64,000 bases of DNA. Source: Watersipora subatra. Lineage: Eukaryota; Bryozoa; Gymnolaemata; Cheilostomatida; Watersiporidae. The notes under the pieces were generated by a model. It did not search any database. It had not been told where the DNA came from and saw only the letters and a program-made list of their open reading frames with translations. Of the stretch, positions 36,594-49,753 are shown piece by piece; positions within the stretch are counted from its first letter, which is position 1; every line of letters begins with the position of its first letter. The position numbers were made by a program, and so were the translations under genes. The stretch covers positions 45,309,196 to 45,373,195 of the forward strand of contig NC_088708.1 in assembly GCF_963576615.1 (NCBI RefSeq), written 5' to 3'.

Positions 36594-39500
36594 CTATTTT
36601 TTCATTTGTCTAGATCGTGACCTAGTCACTCTTCCATCTTCTTTGCCAGGGTTCCTATAGTTGGGCACCATCATAAACTGGGGTTGAGAGGGAACAGCGG
36701 ACATGCGTGACACCTCTTTAGGCATTTCACAGTGATTGACGGAGGGGTGAGGTAGTCGGAAGCAAGCGCCTGTCACAGCTGAAACAGAATGACTAGAGAG
36801 TTAATAGCATGACTGTAGCTGAAATGCAGTCAGCAGCCAGTAGCATATCTGTTAGAGTTTTTGAACAACAGCCTACTACTACTATTACAGCATCAAAACT
36901 AACAGCGTGCATTAGTGATGGTGGCCACATCAAAAAGAATTATGGTAATGCTTACGCATTTGGGCAGGCGTTGGGATGCTTGTGGAGGCATGGGAGCTGA
37001 TGCGACCCCCACTTGTGGTGCCTTGGATAGGCGTAGTGGAACATCTTTGTGCAAGTCTCGAGTCGACCGAAGACATCCCCGGAAGACTGCTGGGAACTAA
37101 TGGAGTCGCCTGCAATAATAGAAAACTCCGCTAACAAAGAGGAGACATTTGATAAAATATACCAGAGACTAGGAAACATTTGATAAGATATACCAAAGAC
37201 TAGAAGACATTTGATAAAATATACCAGAGACTAGGAGACATTTGATAAGATATATCAGAGACTAGGAGACATTTGATCAGTTTCAAAGGAAACTAGGGAA
37301 CATTAGTGACAAAATATGATCACAGCATATCAAAATTTATATAAGGCTAAAATGCCACTTGATTCAACTTACAAATTTTACCATATTCCAATCAAACACG
37401 TAGTCATAAGTATAACCATGTCTATGGAAAAGGTTGCGGAAGAGCTGACGCAAGTAGCTGTAGTCAGGCTTGTCATCAAAGCGCAAAGAGCGACAAAAGT
37501 TGAGATAGGTAGCAAACTCCGCTAGAAAAATGAGAAAGGTGAGAATGAAGTAGCACTAGAAGCAACGGAACGTAAATATTTACGGGCACATCATCATTTT
37601 ATACTTGTGTACTTCATTTATAACCACACACCATTCAAACACCTTCCACCCTTTTCATTCACACACATTTGTTCACCATTCACACTTATTAACAAATTAA
37701 TTCGAGCTATCTTATTTGCGGACATATAGCAAAATCGTTCAACCTAAGAGTCATTTTCTGACTTGATACTGGGAACTGGAAACAGTTAAAACAATCAAGG
37801 CTATTGCAAACTAAGACTAGCCCGTATTTGTATTAATAATAAACATACTAATAAATACTAATAAACGTCCTTCTTACTGATATTCTCACCAAGGATTGAA
37901 CTCTTGACACCTTATAAGTGATAAATCATTTGATCATGGCACAAAATTGTATTTCTATAAATGTTGAAATGAATAACTATTGCAAAACATACCCAGCAAT
38001 AATGGTCCTTGAGGTCCAAAGAAGCTACAGTTAGGCGTATAAGATTGTATGATAATAAAAAACTGATGGAAGATGTGAGACAGAATACATGTTCCCAGAC
38101 CCAACGCGCTGCTATTAATACTATTATCCTTAAAACACATAGCATAACTTCATGAAGCATCGTTATACCATTGGGTCATATGTACAGCCTACACTATTAC
38201 TCTGGCAAGTTAGATCCTTGTTAAGCCAACCGAAAGGCCAAATATGAATACCACCAATAGAATGCCACCCCTAATAGAACGCCACTACAGAAGAAAGGTT
38301 GAAATATTCAGCACCAAACTTGGATTGAACGCCAGCTCTATTTGCGGACCACTTTGAAACTCTTTGATCTTTAGCAAAAATGCTGAGGCCGAGGGAATTT
38401 ATGTCAAAGAATAGTTCACCAAAAGAAGAGTGCAAAACATAGGTGAAATTAGCATCACTTCACTTGTAAATTAGTTAAATTTGTCTTCCGGAAATTCTGA
38501 AGAGCAAGTCAAAAAATACAGCGCCGCCCTCTACCTCTATTAGAATGTCACCTCTAATAAAATGCCACTATAGGAGAAAGGTTGAAAAACAGAGCACCAT
38601 GGCGTTCAATTGAAGGTTTTATGGTATATAGCAAATACAGGAATTGTCTACACGCACAAAGCTCCTTTGTTCAAAAGATAATGAACACAAAGTGGATGAA
38701 TAAACAAAGACAATAACATACATGGAAATCCTTTGCATAGTTCTTCAATAGGGACTGACATCTTGCTTTCACTAATACTTTCATATTTTTGTCGCTTTGT
38801 GGCAGCTTTGAGACCCTGCCAAGGAAGACTACCTCGCAGGAAGTACATGAGCACATACCCCAGAGATTCCATGTCATCTCGTCTGCTTTGTTCTGTTAAA
38901 ACATTAAGCCATTTACAGACATTCCGCTCTACTAGTGTTGCGAGAAGGCAAACACTCCTGCAACTAGAATCAGCGAGACACACCAATAGGCAGTCTCCCA
39001 ATATTTTATTTCTTGATAAACAGTCTTACATGGAGATGTTAAAGCCCTGATCAACTAACCTTCCACTTACAAGGACAGCTGCCACACAAACACTTTAAAA
39101 GTGACCTAACAGAGAGCCTTTTCACAGGTGATTATTGGTTCAAAGCTGACAGCGATGCAAATGACAGAATGCCAGAGATGATTGTTAACCTGAGGACAAG
39201 CGATTCGTGACCTTCAGAGATCAAAGGCAATTATTTGCCCCTAAAGGACAGAGGGAGTTATACACCCACTCATACAAGAGGCATCGATTGACCCAGTCTC
39301 AGATGATAGGAATGAAGAGCAACCTACCGATGCCGAGATGAGTATTGATGCTAGCGTATCGAGCAGTGCCAGTCAGGTTTTTGTTCTCCTTATACGCTAT
39401 GTGTTGATGTGTACGGCTGTCTCGGAACTTTTTGGCTAGACCAAAATCTATCACGTAAACTAAGTTTCCCTTCTTGCCAAGGCCCATCAGGAAGTTGTCA

Positions 39501-42266
39501 GGCTTTACATCTCTATGTATAAAGTTTTTTGAGTGTATATACTCAATTCGGCTGATCTACAAACAGTAATGCACTTGTAGGAATCATACTATCAGGTATT
39601 AATATTGTAATATCAAGCTGCGTGACATGAAGCCATCGTCTATGTTTTACAGATTACAAAAGCATTAGAATGTGGTAACCTCAGTGACGCTGTTGCTGAT
39701 CAACATAGAAAGATATGTCAAGTACTCTTTCAAGTACTCTGTCAAGTACTCTGTTAAGTACTCTGTTAAGTACTCTGTCATGTTTGGGGATTTTGCATTT
39801 CCTATAACTTTTAAAGCCTTCAAACGAAGTGGCTTTTTAAATCGTGATTATCCTATAAAAAGACAAGTTGCATGTTTTTGAAGTTTGTAAGTTCATCAAA
39901 AAAAGTAGTTTTTAATAATGAGAAGAAACAATAGCAACAACAGATTAGCCATGCTTTACTTGCTGATAAACTCTCTATTATTGCCAGCCTAATGAAAACT
40001 AACAATTCACTCTGTCATTGGTTAATCCGGTTAATCCGCAAATCTGCATCATCCGTAAAACAGAAAAAGCAAAAAACCTGCAAGTAAAGTGAGTTTTGTT
40101 CGTCGCAAATTGTTACCAAATGTTCCATGCATGCAAAAGATGGAAACAACACTTGCAAATAATACGTAAGAAAAGCCGCGCTAATTATTCCATTTTAAAC
40201 ATTTTTCACACATCGGGCTTTTTTATTTAAAAAGAGTGCTGCTAAGTGAGACAAGAGTGAGCCGCTATAACCTCTGGCATAGAATTCCTTGTTTTTTTAA
40301 CCAAGCGCCTGCATTCCTCTGCAACATGAGAATGGCCATTAAAACATTTATCATATGGTAACTCAAAGAGCGCACAACTCCAAACCCGTATCATATGTAC
40401 AAAAGCAAAACGATGGTTACCCAGAATATGAGTGGTTCAAACCTTTCAAACAACAATAACAAATGTCAGTTTTCAAATGACAAGACTGTCAATAATCAAT
40501 CACTTACAGGGACCAAGGTAGTCTTAATTAAATCATAGTCGACTGTCATATACAGTTTTTGTTTCAGTATGACCTTATACAAAAGTTGAAATAATGCTTT
40601 AAAATAATAAGTTGTGCATTATTGCTAAAATGAAGCGCCATAGAATATCAACATTATACGCATTTCAAAGCAAAATGAATCCAAAATGAGAGAAAGCTAA
40701 GACATGCAAGGGGGGTGACTTCAAAATGAGAGCAGGCTAAGAAACGCAAGGGGAGTCAATCCAAAATGAGAGCAGGCTAAGAAACGCAAGGGGAGTCAAT
40801 CCAAAATTAGAGCAAGCTAAGAAACGCAAGGAGAGTAAATCCAAAATGAGAGCAGGCTAAGAAATGCAAGGGGAGTGACTCCAAAATGAGAGCAAGCTAA
40901 GACATGCAAGGGGAGTGACTTCAAAATGAGAGCAGGTTAAGAAACGCAAAGGGGAGTCAATCCCCTTTGAGAGCAGGCTAAGAAACGCAAGGGGAGTCAA
41001 TCCAAAATGAGAGCAAGCTAAGACACGTAAGGGGAGTGACTCCAAAATGAGAGCAGGCTAGGAAACGCAAGGGGAGTCAATCCAAAATGAGAGCAGTCTA
41101 AGACACGCAAGGGGAGTGAACCCAAAATGAGAGCACGCCAAGACACGCAAAGGGAGTGACATGGAAAGAAAGGCACTAACCAGCTGATCAGCAAGGAGTA
41201 ACACAGTCTTCAAAGAAAACTTCCTGTTGCAATAATTGAAGAGATCTTCGAGACTCGGGCCGAGTAGCTCCATGACCATAACATTGTAGTCGCCCTCAGC
41301 TCCACACCACTTGATCAACGGGATGCCAACTAGAAATGATGTAAAAACCAGTTAGTATACTCTACACAAAGATATTAACATACTAGCTATAAAGTAGGTT
41401 ACTGTCGGTCTAGAAAACTGACCTCCTCCTTGTAAGACTCTGTATATTTTACTCTCGATGTGTAGCTGGGGGTGCTTAAGTTTCACGCATTCAAGTTTAA
41501 TGCCAACTTCCTCGCCAGTCGAGACATCCGTTCCTAAAAGAAAGAGTGCTTCCTTAACAAATAACTCTACAACGACACAAACCTCTAAATAAGCAAAAAC
41601 TATTGAGTCATCAATTTGAGAAAATGTTAATCATTGTAAACCTTTCTACCTTCACTACATCCAGCAATAAAGAAAACAAAAATATTAAGTTTCCATACAG
41701 TGGTAGCGTAGCAACACATCTCCATACGGCGCAACAATGTCATCATGGAAACCGGTCTGCCGCTCTTATTCTGTCACGATTTAAGGCCGCTGTTTGGAAA
41801 TAAAACATTAGTAAGATGCATCATCTTTGTGCCATGGAAATGACCGTAGAGGCCAGCGACGACGGACTTGTGCATGCGCAACTGCGCATAGGCCTTGCTT
41901 CGGCCTGATGCCTTGTATAGGCCTTTTTGCCTCATATGTAGACATATGCCTTGACATAATATGAATCTTTGACGGCAGTTAGGTCAAGACATGTCTGCAT
42001 ATGCCTTGGTTATCCTTCTGCTATGGAATCATGCTTGTTGTCCTAGCGTTGTTGACGCTGCGACGTGTTGCTACACCACTGCTGTATAAAAACTTAGTAA
42101 AAGTCAGCCATCAACCAGACAGAGTTTATATCTTATTAGCATAAAAAATCTACTAGCTAAGAAATAGCGCATGAATCTGCATATACAGACCTAGGTATAT
42201 ATCCCCAAAGGAGCCGCTGCCAATCTTTCTGCCGAGCCGATACTTGCTGCCAACACGTAGCTCCAT
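36594..42266 (-). CDS. CSNK1D/E: Casein kinase 1, delta/epsilon type
   Basis: Eight coding exons in transcript order: 42266-42191, 41533-41423, 41329-41181, 39556-39328, 38892-38722, 37521-37382, 37109-36956, 36778-36594. All are GT-AG, phases agree, and the product is 404 residues. It starts [20 protein letters not shown] with a glycine loop. K38 is in VGIK (most relatives have VAIK), the catalytic loop has HRDVKPDNF with D128, and DFG has D149. CK1-specific features include [21 protein letters not shown] and [17 protein letters not shown]. The C-lobe end [20 protein letters not shown] to YVFDWNM is followed by a Ser/Thr-rich tail with [10 protein letters not shown], similar to the end of CK1 delta/epsilon. 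This Ser/Thr kinase family acts in circadian, Wnt and vesicle pathways. The LKFG segment that normally follows WNM was not found. Delta and epsilon are not separable here; invertebrates usually have one gene. Confidence 0.96.
37144..37298. repeat. 31-bp minisatellite, 5 copies, CK1 intron 6
   Basis: Units begin acatttgataaaatatacca and end gagactagga; the fifth copy is diverged. It fills most of the 272-bp intron between exons 6 and 7. Confidence 0.93.
38250..38610. mobile_element. Dispersed-repeat-like segment in CK1 intron 5
   Basis: A ~58-bp sequence (atgccacccctaatagaacg ... gaaaggttgaaa) at 38261-38318 is repeated directly at about 38547-38604, flanking about 230 bp. The ends have weak inverse similarity. 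Probably a small transposon or its remnant; class not determined. Confidence 0.45.
39718..39777. repeat. 12-bp tandem repeat, 5 copies, CK1 intron 3
   Basis: Five units of tcaagtactctg (variants ttaagtactctg and a terminal ctt), exactly contiguous. Confidence 0.95.
40680..41160. repeat. 40-bp minisatellite, 12 copies, CK1 intron 3
   Basis: Tandem units begin tccaaaatgagagcaggcta and end aggggagtcaa, with 40-bp spacing (one unit of 41). Units alternate in the last third between gtcaa and gtgac types. The array stops 20 bp from the splice donor of CK1 exon 3 (41181). Confidence 0.97.
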
Positions 42267-45200
42267 AGCTCACTCGGCAGCAGGTCAAAGGAGGATAAAA
42301 TCAGGCTTTATAGTCTCAGTAAACCCATCACTTACTGAATAAATAAACATTTAATAATATATAATATATAAATAAAATAAATATAAATAAGATATAATAT
42401 ACATTTAATCACACAAATAAAATAGCATTACTCACTTTCCTATCACTAGTTTTTCAGAAACGCAAACTAGATTTGATATAGTACAAATGATTGTTCCTGT
42501 TGGCATAAACAAGGTAATAGAGAAATCGTAAAGTCTCGTGGTTCTATTTAAACATAGCAAACAATTGGGATGCCTCAAAAGTTTGACAAAGGCCAGGAAA
42601 GCTCCATCGATGTGAAACGTGTAAACATAAGGGATGCTTAATGCGATAGTATGCATAATACAAGATTATTCACCAGCTTAGAAGCTGTGATTGACAGGGC
42701 AGGTGCTCAAGGTGTAATAATAATATTTCTATAGCTTTAGACATCTAAATACTGCCTGCACAACATCAAACAAAAATATTTACTTGAGGGAGCATGAAGA
42801 ACAGGCGTGGAGAATTAGTTCAAATACATGTAAAGAAGTACTGAACAATGAGAATGTAAAATACTTCAAAGCTTCACCTTTACATGTCTGCTGGCAAATT
42901 TCAATAACCATATTGCAATACTAAAACACACATTGTCAGGTACTTAGATAAGTATATTGCATATTCAACCATTTATCAATCTAATAATTACTGAATATAT
43001 CTCCAAATTCAGAAAGATAAGCCACAAGAAATCCTAAACATTGTATTTAAATAAGAGAAGTTATTTATTACTTTGCACCTTGCATTTGCATATCTGCAAA
43101 TACAAGCATAGTTTAATAGTTTAATAGCTTAACAAAGTTATAAATGGACAAGTATATTGGATTTTATATATTTGTTGCAGTAAAAGTTAAAAACCTATCT
43201 CCAACCAACTTTTGATCGAGTATTTTGATGACATATATCTAAATTTAAATCATAAATAATATTTTTGAAATCAAGAAATGAATTGTAGAGCAGTATAAAC
43301 CTTACATCGTGACTTGCAATACCACTGTGAATTACAAATGTCAAAAATAATAACAAAACCCTATCGCATGTTTTTTTCAAAAGCTCTTATCCGGTTCTCA
43401 AATATATTATAGTTATATTAAATTATAGTTATATTACTGCTCCACTTGTATTCCACTAAAATTGTGACATCGACTGTTTTAAACAGCACACCAACACAAT
43501 TTAAACATGGAGTCAAATCTTCCACATATGAAGTCTTCAGCCCATTTTTATGTTCACAAAATCGTATTGATAATGGCTTTTGAAAATTATATCTTGCTAT
43601 AAATTCTGCCGCGATATTATATGTATATGCCATAAGTATTGTTTGATCTTGTCATTAATGCCTGGCAAACATGTCCAAGTTGGACATGCTTAGACAAAAC
43701 TAAAGACCTAGTTTTTCTCTCTGCAGCTACAGATCTTGAGAAAAGAACAACTTTAGTTATAGCAAATACAGCCCGAAACAAGCGAAATATATATATTATA
43801 GTATATAAAATTGTTGAATATGTCGCAGATGAAAGTAGCAGTGATACTAGGTATAATAAGCTTCTCCACTACAAATAGAAATGGATTAACTTGGATCAAA
43901 AATACTGACTTTTATGTTATTGTTGTTCATGAAGTAAACAAAATGAGGAAAAAAATGAGGGATGCATGCAGTGACGTTTGAGTAAGATTGGTGAGAGTGA
44001 GAGACTGACTGAAGGATAGAGTGTTCTATCTAGATAAGAATAAAGACAATGAAAAGATGTACCTAAAATTTATGTGGGAAAACTTTCATATGAAGTGGTT
44101 GAAGTATGGATCAACTACGGGATAATTAAATATGGTGATACTGGCAAAATTTTTTAATAATTCTGAAAAAAATTTATGAACACAAGCAATGGGGTTTGCA
44201 TGTATTACAATCAATAAAGCCTCCTATACGCTGTCCTCTACTCTGAGCAGTGTTCAATCTGAGCGGTTCATAAATATGTTCACATAGATGTGTTCGTAAG
44301 CTGGTAGTGACTTACTAAACTGCCATCTCCTTTAGTGTTACAAGGTTATTAAATAACTTTTTGTTAAAGTTTAATAAAAATTTGGTAAAAAGACTAGTTG
44401 CACTCTCAGGCGGCCATGGACGAGAAGTGCTATTGCAAGAGGCTAGCTACATGTATATATGAAATACATATAATATACATATATAATATACATATACGTA
44501 TAAAATAGACAATGACAAATTATCCATTTTTCAGTTATCATACATCTTATATTACAAGTGTAATGTGAATAGATTCATTTATTGTACACATAAAATAAAG
44601 TTGGTCAAGGTTAATAAATGTCTAAATGCATTAAAATGGTGAAGGTTAATTTATCCCATGCTTACATACGACATACAACTCTTGATGAGCAACACGCCGA
44701 GTTAGCACTGTCACTCTAATAACAAGGAAAACTCTGCATATCACATTTATAATGCAGTAAAATAAATATTGAGGGTGATGCACTTGCAAACAAGTTGCCT
44801 TTTTAAACACTGATACATTGGATACACTAACAACATCCAACATCATTCACAATCAACTTTAATTTTCGTTAGTAACTAGTTGTAAATTACTAATTTGTGT
44901 CAGAGAGCCAAAATATTTTTAAAGCTGTTTTTAAAGTAAGACAAGAAACCGAGTATGAGATAGCCTGGGCAACCTCAACTTTGTGCGTGTTAGAATTTTT
45001 GCTTGCATACATACTACTATCAGTAATATTATTTTGTAATTAAAATGCTAATATTAATAAAAATTTAGGCAATCAATATTCTGAGTTAAAGCTCGAATTA
45101 ATGATAGAATGAAATGTATGCGCAAGCTGTGCTTGATCAATATATATATACATTTCACTAGATACGTTTCATAAAAATTGAAAAAAGAACTTAATATAGA

Positions 45201-45973
45201 TAAAATAAAAAACGTATATTTTTCCTTATCGTTCACTATACAAACAGGCCTGATTAAACCAAAACCTTAGTGTGTAAACTAATATTTATCGAATACAACC
45301 CTTATTTTGAGAAGACTATCTACTTGTACAGCAATATTAACAAGATTGATGGCGAAATTGGACTCGCTGGTATTCGGGTGGAACAAAAACGAGAGACTTG
45401 AGGTTTCAAGGCAGTGTCACGTAGATATTAATTAATAGATGTACTATTTTGTACCAAGAGTAAATAACTACGATTTTTCATGATAGGCGCTCATGTGTAC
45501 CTGAACTTCCTGACTTCTATGAATGTACAGTACATGTACTATATAAGTACTAGCTTACGTAACACTAAAACTTGCTTTTCATGTTTAATTGTAGCAGAAG
45601 TAGCAGCTTGGGCAATGTGGTTGAAAAACTCATAAGTTCAGAATATAAAAAAGCTAACTGAATGTTGGGTATTTGGATAATTACTGCTACCGTATATAAA
45701 GCTGTTGATGGGCAAGTCTTAAAATACTGGCGAATCTTATTTTTTTCAATTACATCCTTTATTATGTGATTGAACTGTATACAAACAATAAAGTATGTAA
45801 TTGAAAAAAGCTTTGAACTTCGCATTTTCACTTGAGCCTGAACCCTTTAGCCGTTTCTATAAATCAAGTTTTATCAATTTTAATCTTGAAAAATCATGGT
45901 AGTCAAACAATCGTAAATGATAGAAAATACCGATAACCTTTGATAAAATTTATTAAAATTTTGTGTAAGTTCA

Positions 45974-46003
45974 TCTTTAAGAGTGTGTACATGCTCTTAA
46001 AGA
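45974..46003. repeat. 10-bp-arm hairpin
   Basis: tctttaagag and ctcttaaaga are separated by a 10-nt loop. The last three bases overlap the start of the next palindrome. Confidence 0.85.
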
Positions 46004-46057
46004 TAGGTACTCTATATGCATGTATATACGAAGTACATGCATATAGAGTACCTATCT
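46001..46057. repeat. Perfect 24-bp-arm palindrome, 9-nt loop
   Basis: The arms at 46001-46024 (agataggtactctatatgca...) and 46034-46057 are exact reverse complements around tatacgaag. Further partial copies (gtacctatcctataaaatgc, gcatgtacttcgtacta) follow to about 46150. Confidence 0.95.
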
Positions 46058-47564
46058 GTCGTACACGCAGGTACCTATCCTATAAAATGCATGTACAAAA
46101 AATGATTAATTTCGGACATGTTTTTTGATAAATGCATGTACTTCGTACTAGCATATCAAAAGAACAGAATATAAAAAGTAGTCATGAATGAGTTAATAGT
46201 TTTAGAAGAATGTGTAGCTAATAAGATACTAAGGAACCTCTAACAGCAGTCCTAGTTGATCATATGCTCAAGTTGGTTTTGTTGATGAATAACTAATAAT
46301 GTCTGCTAACTAACCGCACTCTAACTATACATTATGATGGAGCCGGTGCAATAGAGATATGACTGTGTAACCGCACTCAATAGGTTCAGGCATCACCTAC
46401 TATTCAGACTTTTATCATCTAGCCATGACTATAGGCTCGATGTACGCAGCTGTTTTGTTTAAAAGCCACTCACTTTAGATTGCAGACATACAAAATATAC
46501 AGTTTACAGTCTTGAACTTTGACAAGTTGTTGTCATACAATGTCAACATAAAACAGTCCAATTAATGTGTTAAATTCTTCATTTTGAACAAAAACACACA
46601 AATGCTGTGCACAATTTATATCATATATTTAATTGAAATGCAAAGGTTCAAACCAAATTTCTGTGTTAATATCAATGATTAAAACACATACAAAAATATA
46701 CTAACAACTTCACACACAGACAGTTTGAACGTTATATACTTCATAGATAAATTGTAAATAGCTGTAAATTTTATTCTGCAGATAAACTTTGTATTTTTAG
46801 TAAAAGCGATAATATTAAACTTTTCTTAAAGATGTGATTGAGTCAAATTTTAGTGGATTTTAACAGAAACTATCGATTTTTTTTCTATTAGTTGGTATGT
46901 CGCTAAAAAAATACAATTTATATTGAAAGTTTAAAGCGTCTACCGCTGAGGAAATAGGATTGTGAGTTGGCCAACAACCATTTTCTTGAGAATCTAGTAA
47001 CAATAGGGGGTCCGATTAATTGAAACTACGTTCCAAAGTTCATCGAGAATGTTTGTTAAGTTAACAGATGTAAAAACAAAAAAAGTAAGAGAGGTGGCAA
47101 GAGTTTAATTGGCTTACTAAATAAAACTGGCAGTCATGGATTTACCACTTCAATAAACCCTTTATATGAAAGTACAGCAATGAATGCTGGTAAGAAGGTT
47201 GCCATGTTCAACACTTTTTAGGCTCCTTTTTGCTTTGAAATTAGATATTACCAGCAAGCATCAGAAATACCATTATGAGAGCATTTGAAAGGAGTATATA
47301 TACATAGTATTTGCATCTTGAGTCTCAACCTGGGTACTTGTTCAAAATATACATAGTACGAGCTGTGTTTCCCGGGTATTAAAAATCAGCTTATAAATAA
47401 TGAGAGGTAATGAGAGTTGCCTGCCATTTCCTACTACCCTGACACATTGCCCATGGATAATTTGAGTAAGCTTACTAATAAGAGCTACCAGCTTCCCATG
47501 ACGTTGCTTAATGCCATCTGCTCTTATTTTCTCCCATATAGCGACATATATTGTCTATTGAGTA

Positions 47565-47700
47565 CATCAAGCTTGTGTGACTGAATTGGTAAGGCAGTTA
47601 GACTGGTGAACAGGAGGGTCTGAAATCAAATCTTTTGTGATACAGATTCTTTATTCCAAGATTTTAATAGCTATAGCTGGAGTTACACACACACCCACCC
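47565..47700 (+). mobile_element. tRNA-derived SINE-like sequence
   Basis: An A-like box (gactgaattggtaaggcag) is followed 35 bp later by a degenerate B-like box (gggtctgaaatcaaatc). The body leads into a ctggagttacacacacac tail. No pairing acceptor stem, so not a working tRNA. Confidence 0.55.
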
Positions 47701-48669
47701 ATATACAAACTTTTAGAAATATATAAATAGATTCGAAAACTGGTGAAACTTCAGAATGCTGTGCTTGGACAGATTCAATTGCTATTTCAGATCAAAGTAC
47801 TGAAATAGCATTGGATGAGGCGTAACTTACCTTGACATTGTTGAAATTCATATAACGGTAATTAGGAGCATTTTTTTACACTGATACTAAATACATAGAT
47901 CAAACAGTCATAGTTTTTGTTACCAACTAAATATTTTTTCTGGAATGATAGCTTAAGCTTATAATTCTGATATCAGCTGTTCAAAGGCATCTTAGGTGAG
48001 CAAATTGATCCACTAGCTTTTAAACAATCTGCACCCTTCAAAGGATGGCTGGTCCTCCTCAAAAGTCGAGGCACATAAATAAATCAAATATATCAAAGAG
48101 GTGTTCATTTTTAATTATTCGGTCGCCACTGCAGTTATTTCGTTTTACCAATTTACTTCAGTCAAACTTCTTAACGAATAAAGTCTTAAAGCATTGTAAT
48201 TAATTACTGAACTTTAGTTTAGATGAATAAACCAGACGCTGGTTAATTTACTTGAAGTTACCTCGCATACAGTTCCTACCGAGTCATTCTCATGTACTAT
48301 TGATCATTCTGTCTCTCTTTTCAGTCGCCAGCATTTCTAGGCCTGAAGAGAACCCTAAAGAACAGATTCTGACAAAAAGAAGGGCCACTTGCAAGTAAAA
48401 TATAGTACTAAAGGGCGCAATAAAATATAGTTATAATGTATAATACTCCAAGAGACACTAAAATAGGTCAGAATCATTAAGGGGCAACAAACTTGTAAAA
48501 AACTAAAAAACACCATAAAAATTGACAGCTTTCTCTCAGATTGCTGGATGTCCTACGGGCTACGGAGGAAATTTGGTGATAATATGTTTTAGAGGGCAAA
48601 ACAGCTCAAGGTTGTTTGCTAGCTATAGATCTAGTGGTAAAAGAATGTGTGTCACTGTAGACATCGAAA

Positions 48670-49330
48670 GCAGTGATTAACGACTGGTGGACATCATTTC
48701 AGAGGATTTTTATCAGCAGCGACATTCTGGCTGACTGCCTCCTATCTTTGAGCAGCTTCAAATCTAGCTCTATTCTGACTTCGGTAACACTATCTACACC
48801 TCTGACACTGACCACAACTTACAGGTACTGCATATCTCTGAATGTTTCCCAACTGATGTTTCTGTCTAATGGAGTGTGGATCCCACATCTCGCAAACGTA
48901 CTCTACATTTGGTCTGCAAAGAGTCAGATAAGCCAATTTTTTAACATCTCTTGGTGCCTTGTATGAAATCCTTTTGATCATTCATAGTCTTTTGTACCCT
49001 TTTCATACTATAGCATCCAAATGATTCTTCCAGCTAAAGTCGTTAGAGACACACATACGTATATATTTAAATGGCTCGACTATCTGCAGAGGAACACTGC
49101 AGAGTGTGTACTTGACTGTTTCTTCACAAATATTCCCCTTTTAAATCAGACAAAACCTGACACTTGAACATCAAGCTTCATTTTTTGCTTGTCTGCCCAC
49201 TGCTTAAAAGAGAGAAGGTTTGGTTGAAACAAAATCATGTCCTTGGGCATGTTGAGAGGACAATACAGTAGAGCATCATCTGCAAAAAAACTGATGGATG
49301 AGTGAACCACAGAGCTATCTATATAAGTAT
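48670..49330 (-). pseudogene. 5-prime-truncated non-LTR retrotransposon RT
   Basis: Minus-strand fragments give the reverse-transcriptase active-site box SFFADDALLY (about 49270-49300), then FKQWADKQKMKLDV (about 49190-49230), FKYIRMCVSNDFSWKNHLDA (about 49010-49070), and AYLTLCRPNVEYVCEMWDPH in an open frame at 48790-48981. This is the order found in CR1/jockey-like LINEs. Frameshifts and a stop separate the blocks, and nothing upstream of FADD was recognised. Different clade from the LINE at 25.6-27.2 kb. Confidence 0.85.
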
Positions 49331-49702
49331 CACTATATACACAACAACATTGAACACTGTTTTTTTATTAAATACAGTGTGTTGGATTAAAATTTGATCA
49401 ACTCTAATTTGCACAAAAAAATCAATTACAAGGGTGTTTGATCTTTTATTTCTTGTCATTTCATGAATTCGGCTCATCTTATCTTGGCCGAGGTTGAAGA
49501 AAATAGACTAGGGTACTGGGTTTATCTTGTTGACGATGTGACGGCGATTGTACGATGATGAATTATTCATAAACTTAGCCTACACAGGCTTCCGTACACA
49601 CCGAAACGTTGCAAAGACGTAAATAACTACGTGATAGCTAATTTACAGTTTACACAGACGCGCATTGGGTAAGCGAGCCCAATGAAAGCGTTTCGATCGT
49701 AA

Positions 49703-49753
49703 ATGGTTTATCCATGCTACATCCATAACGACCCTGAAGGGTTTAGTAGAAAA
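49703..49753 (+). CDS. Possible first coding exon of an unidentified gene
   Basis: An ATG-started 17-codon frame (MVYPCYIHNDPEGFSRK) ends at a consensus donor AAA|GTAAGT. It lies in a patch (49530-49770) with clearly more CpG than the surrounding sequence, as often seen at gene starts. No matching downstream exon in phase was found, and the peptide is not one I recognise. May be chance. Confidence 0.2.

Larger units (their letters stand above)
42267..47560. other. Gene-poor region upstream of CK1
   Basis: Presumed CK1 5-prime flank and AT-rich sequence. No conserved coding segment was seen on either strand. It contains a TA-rich tract (42340-42425), a (acatataat)-like microsatellite (44450-44510) and the palindrome cluster at 45974-46057. 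Confidence 0.5.
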
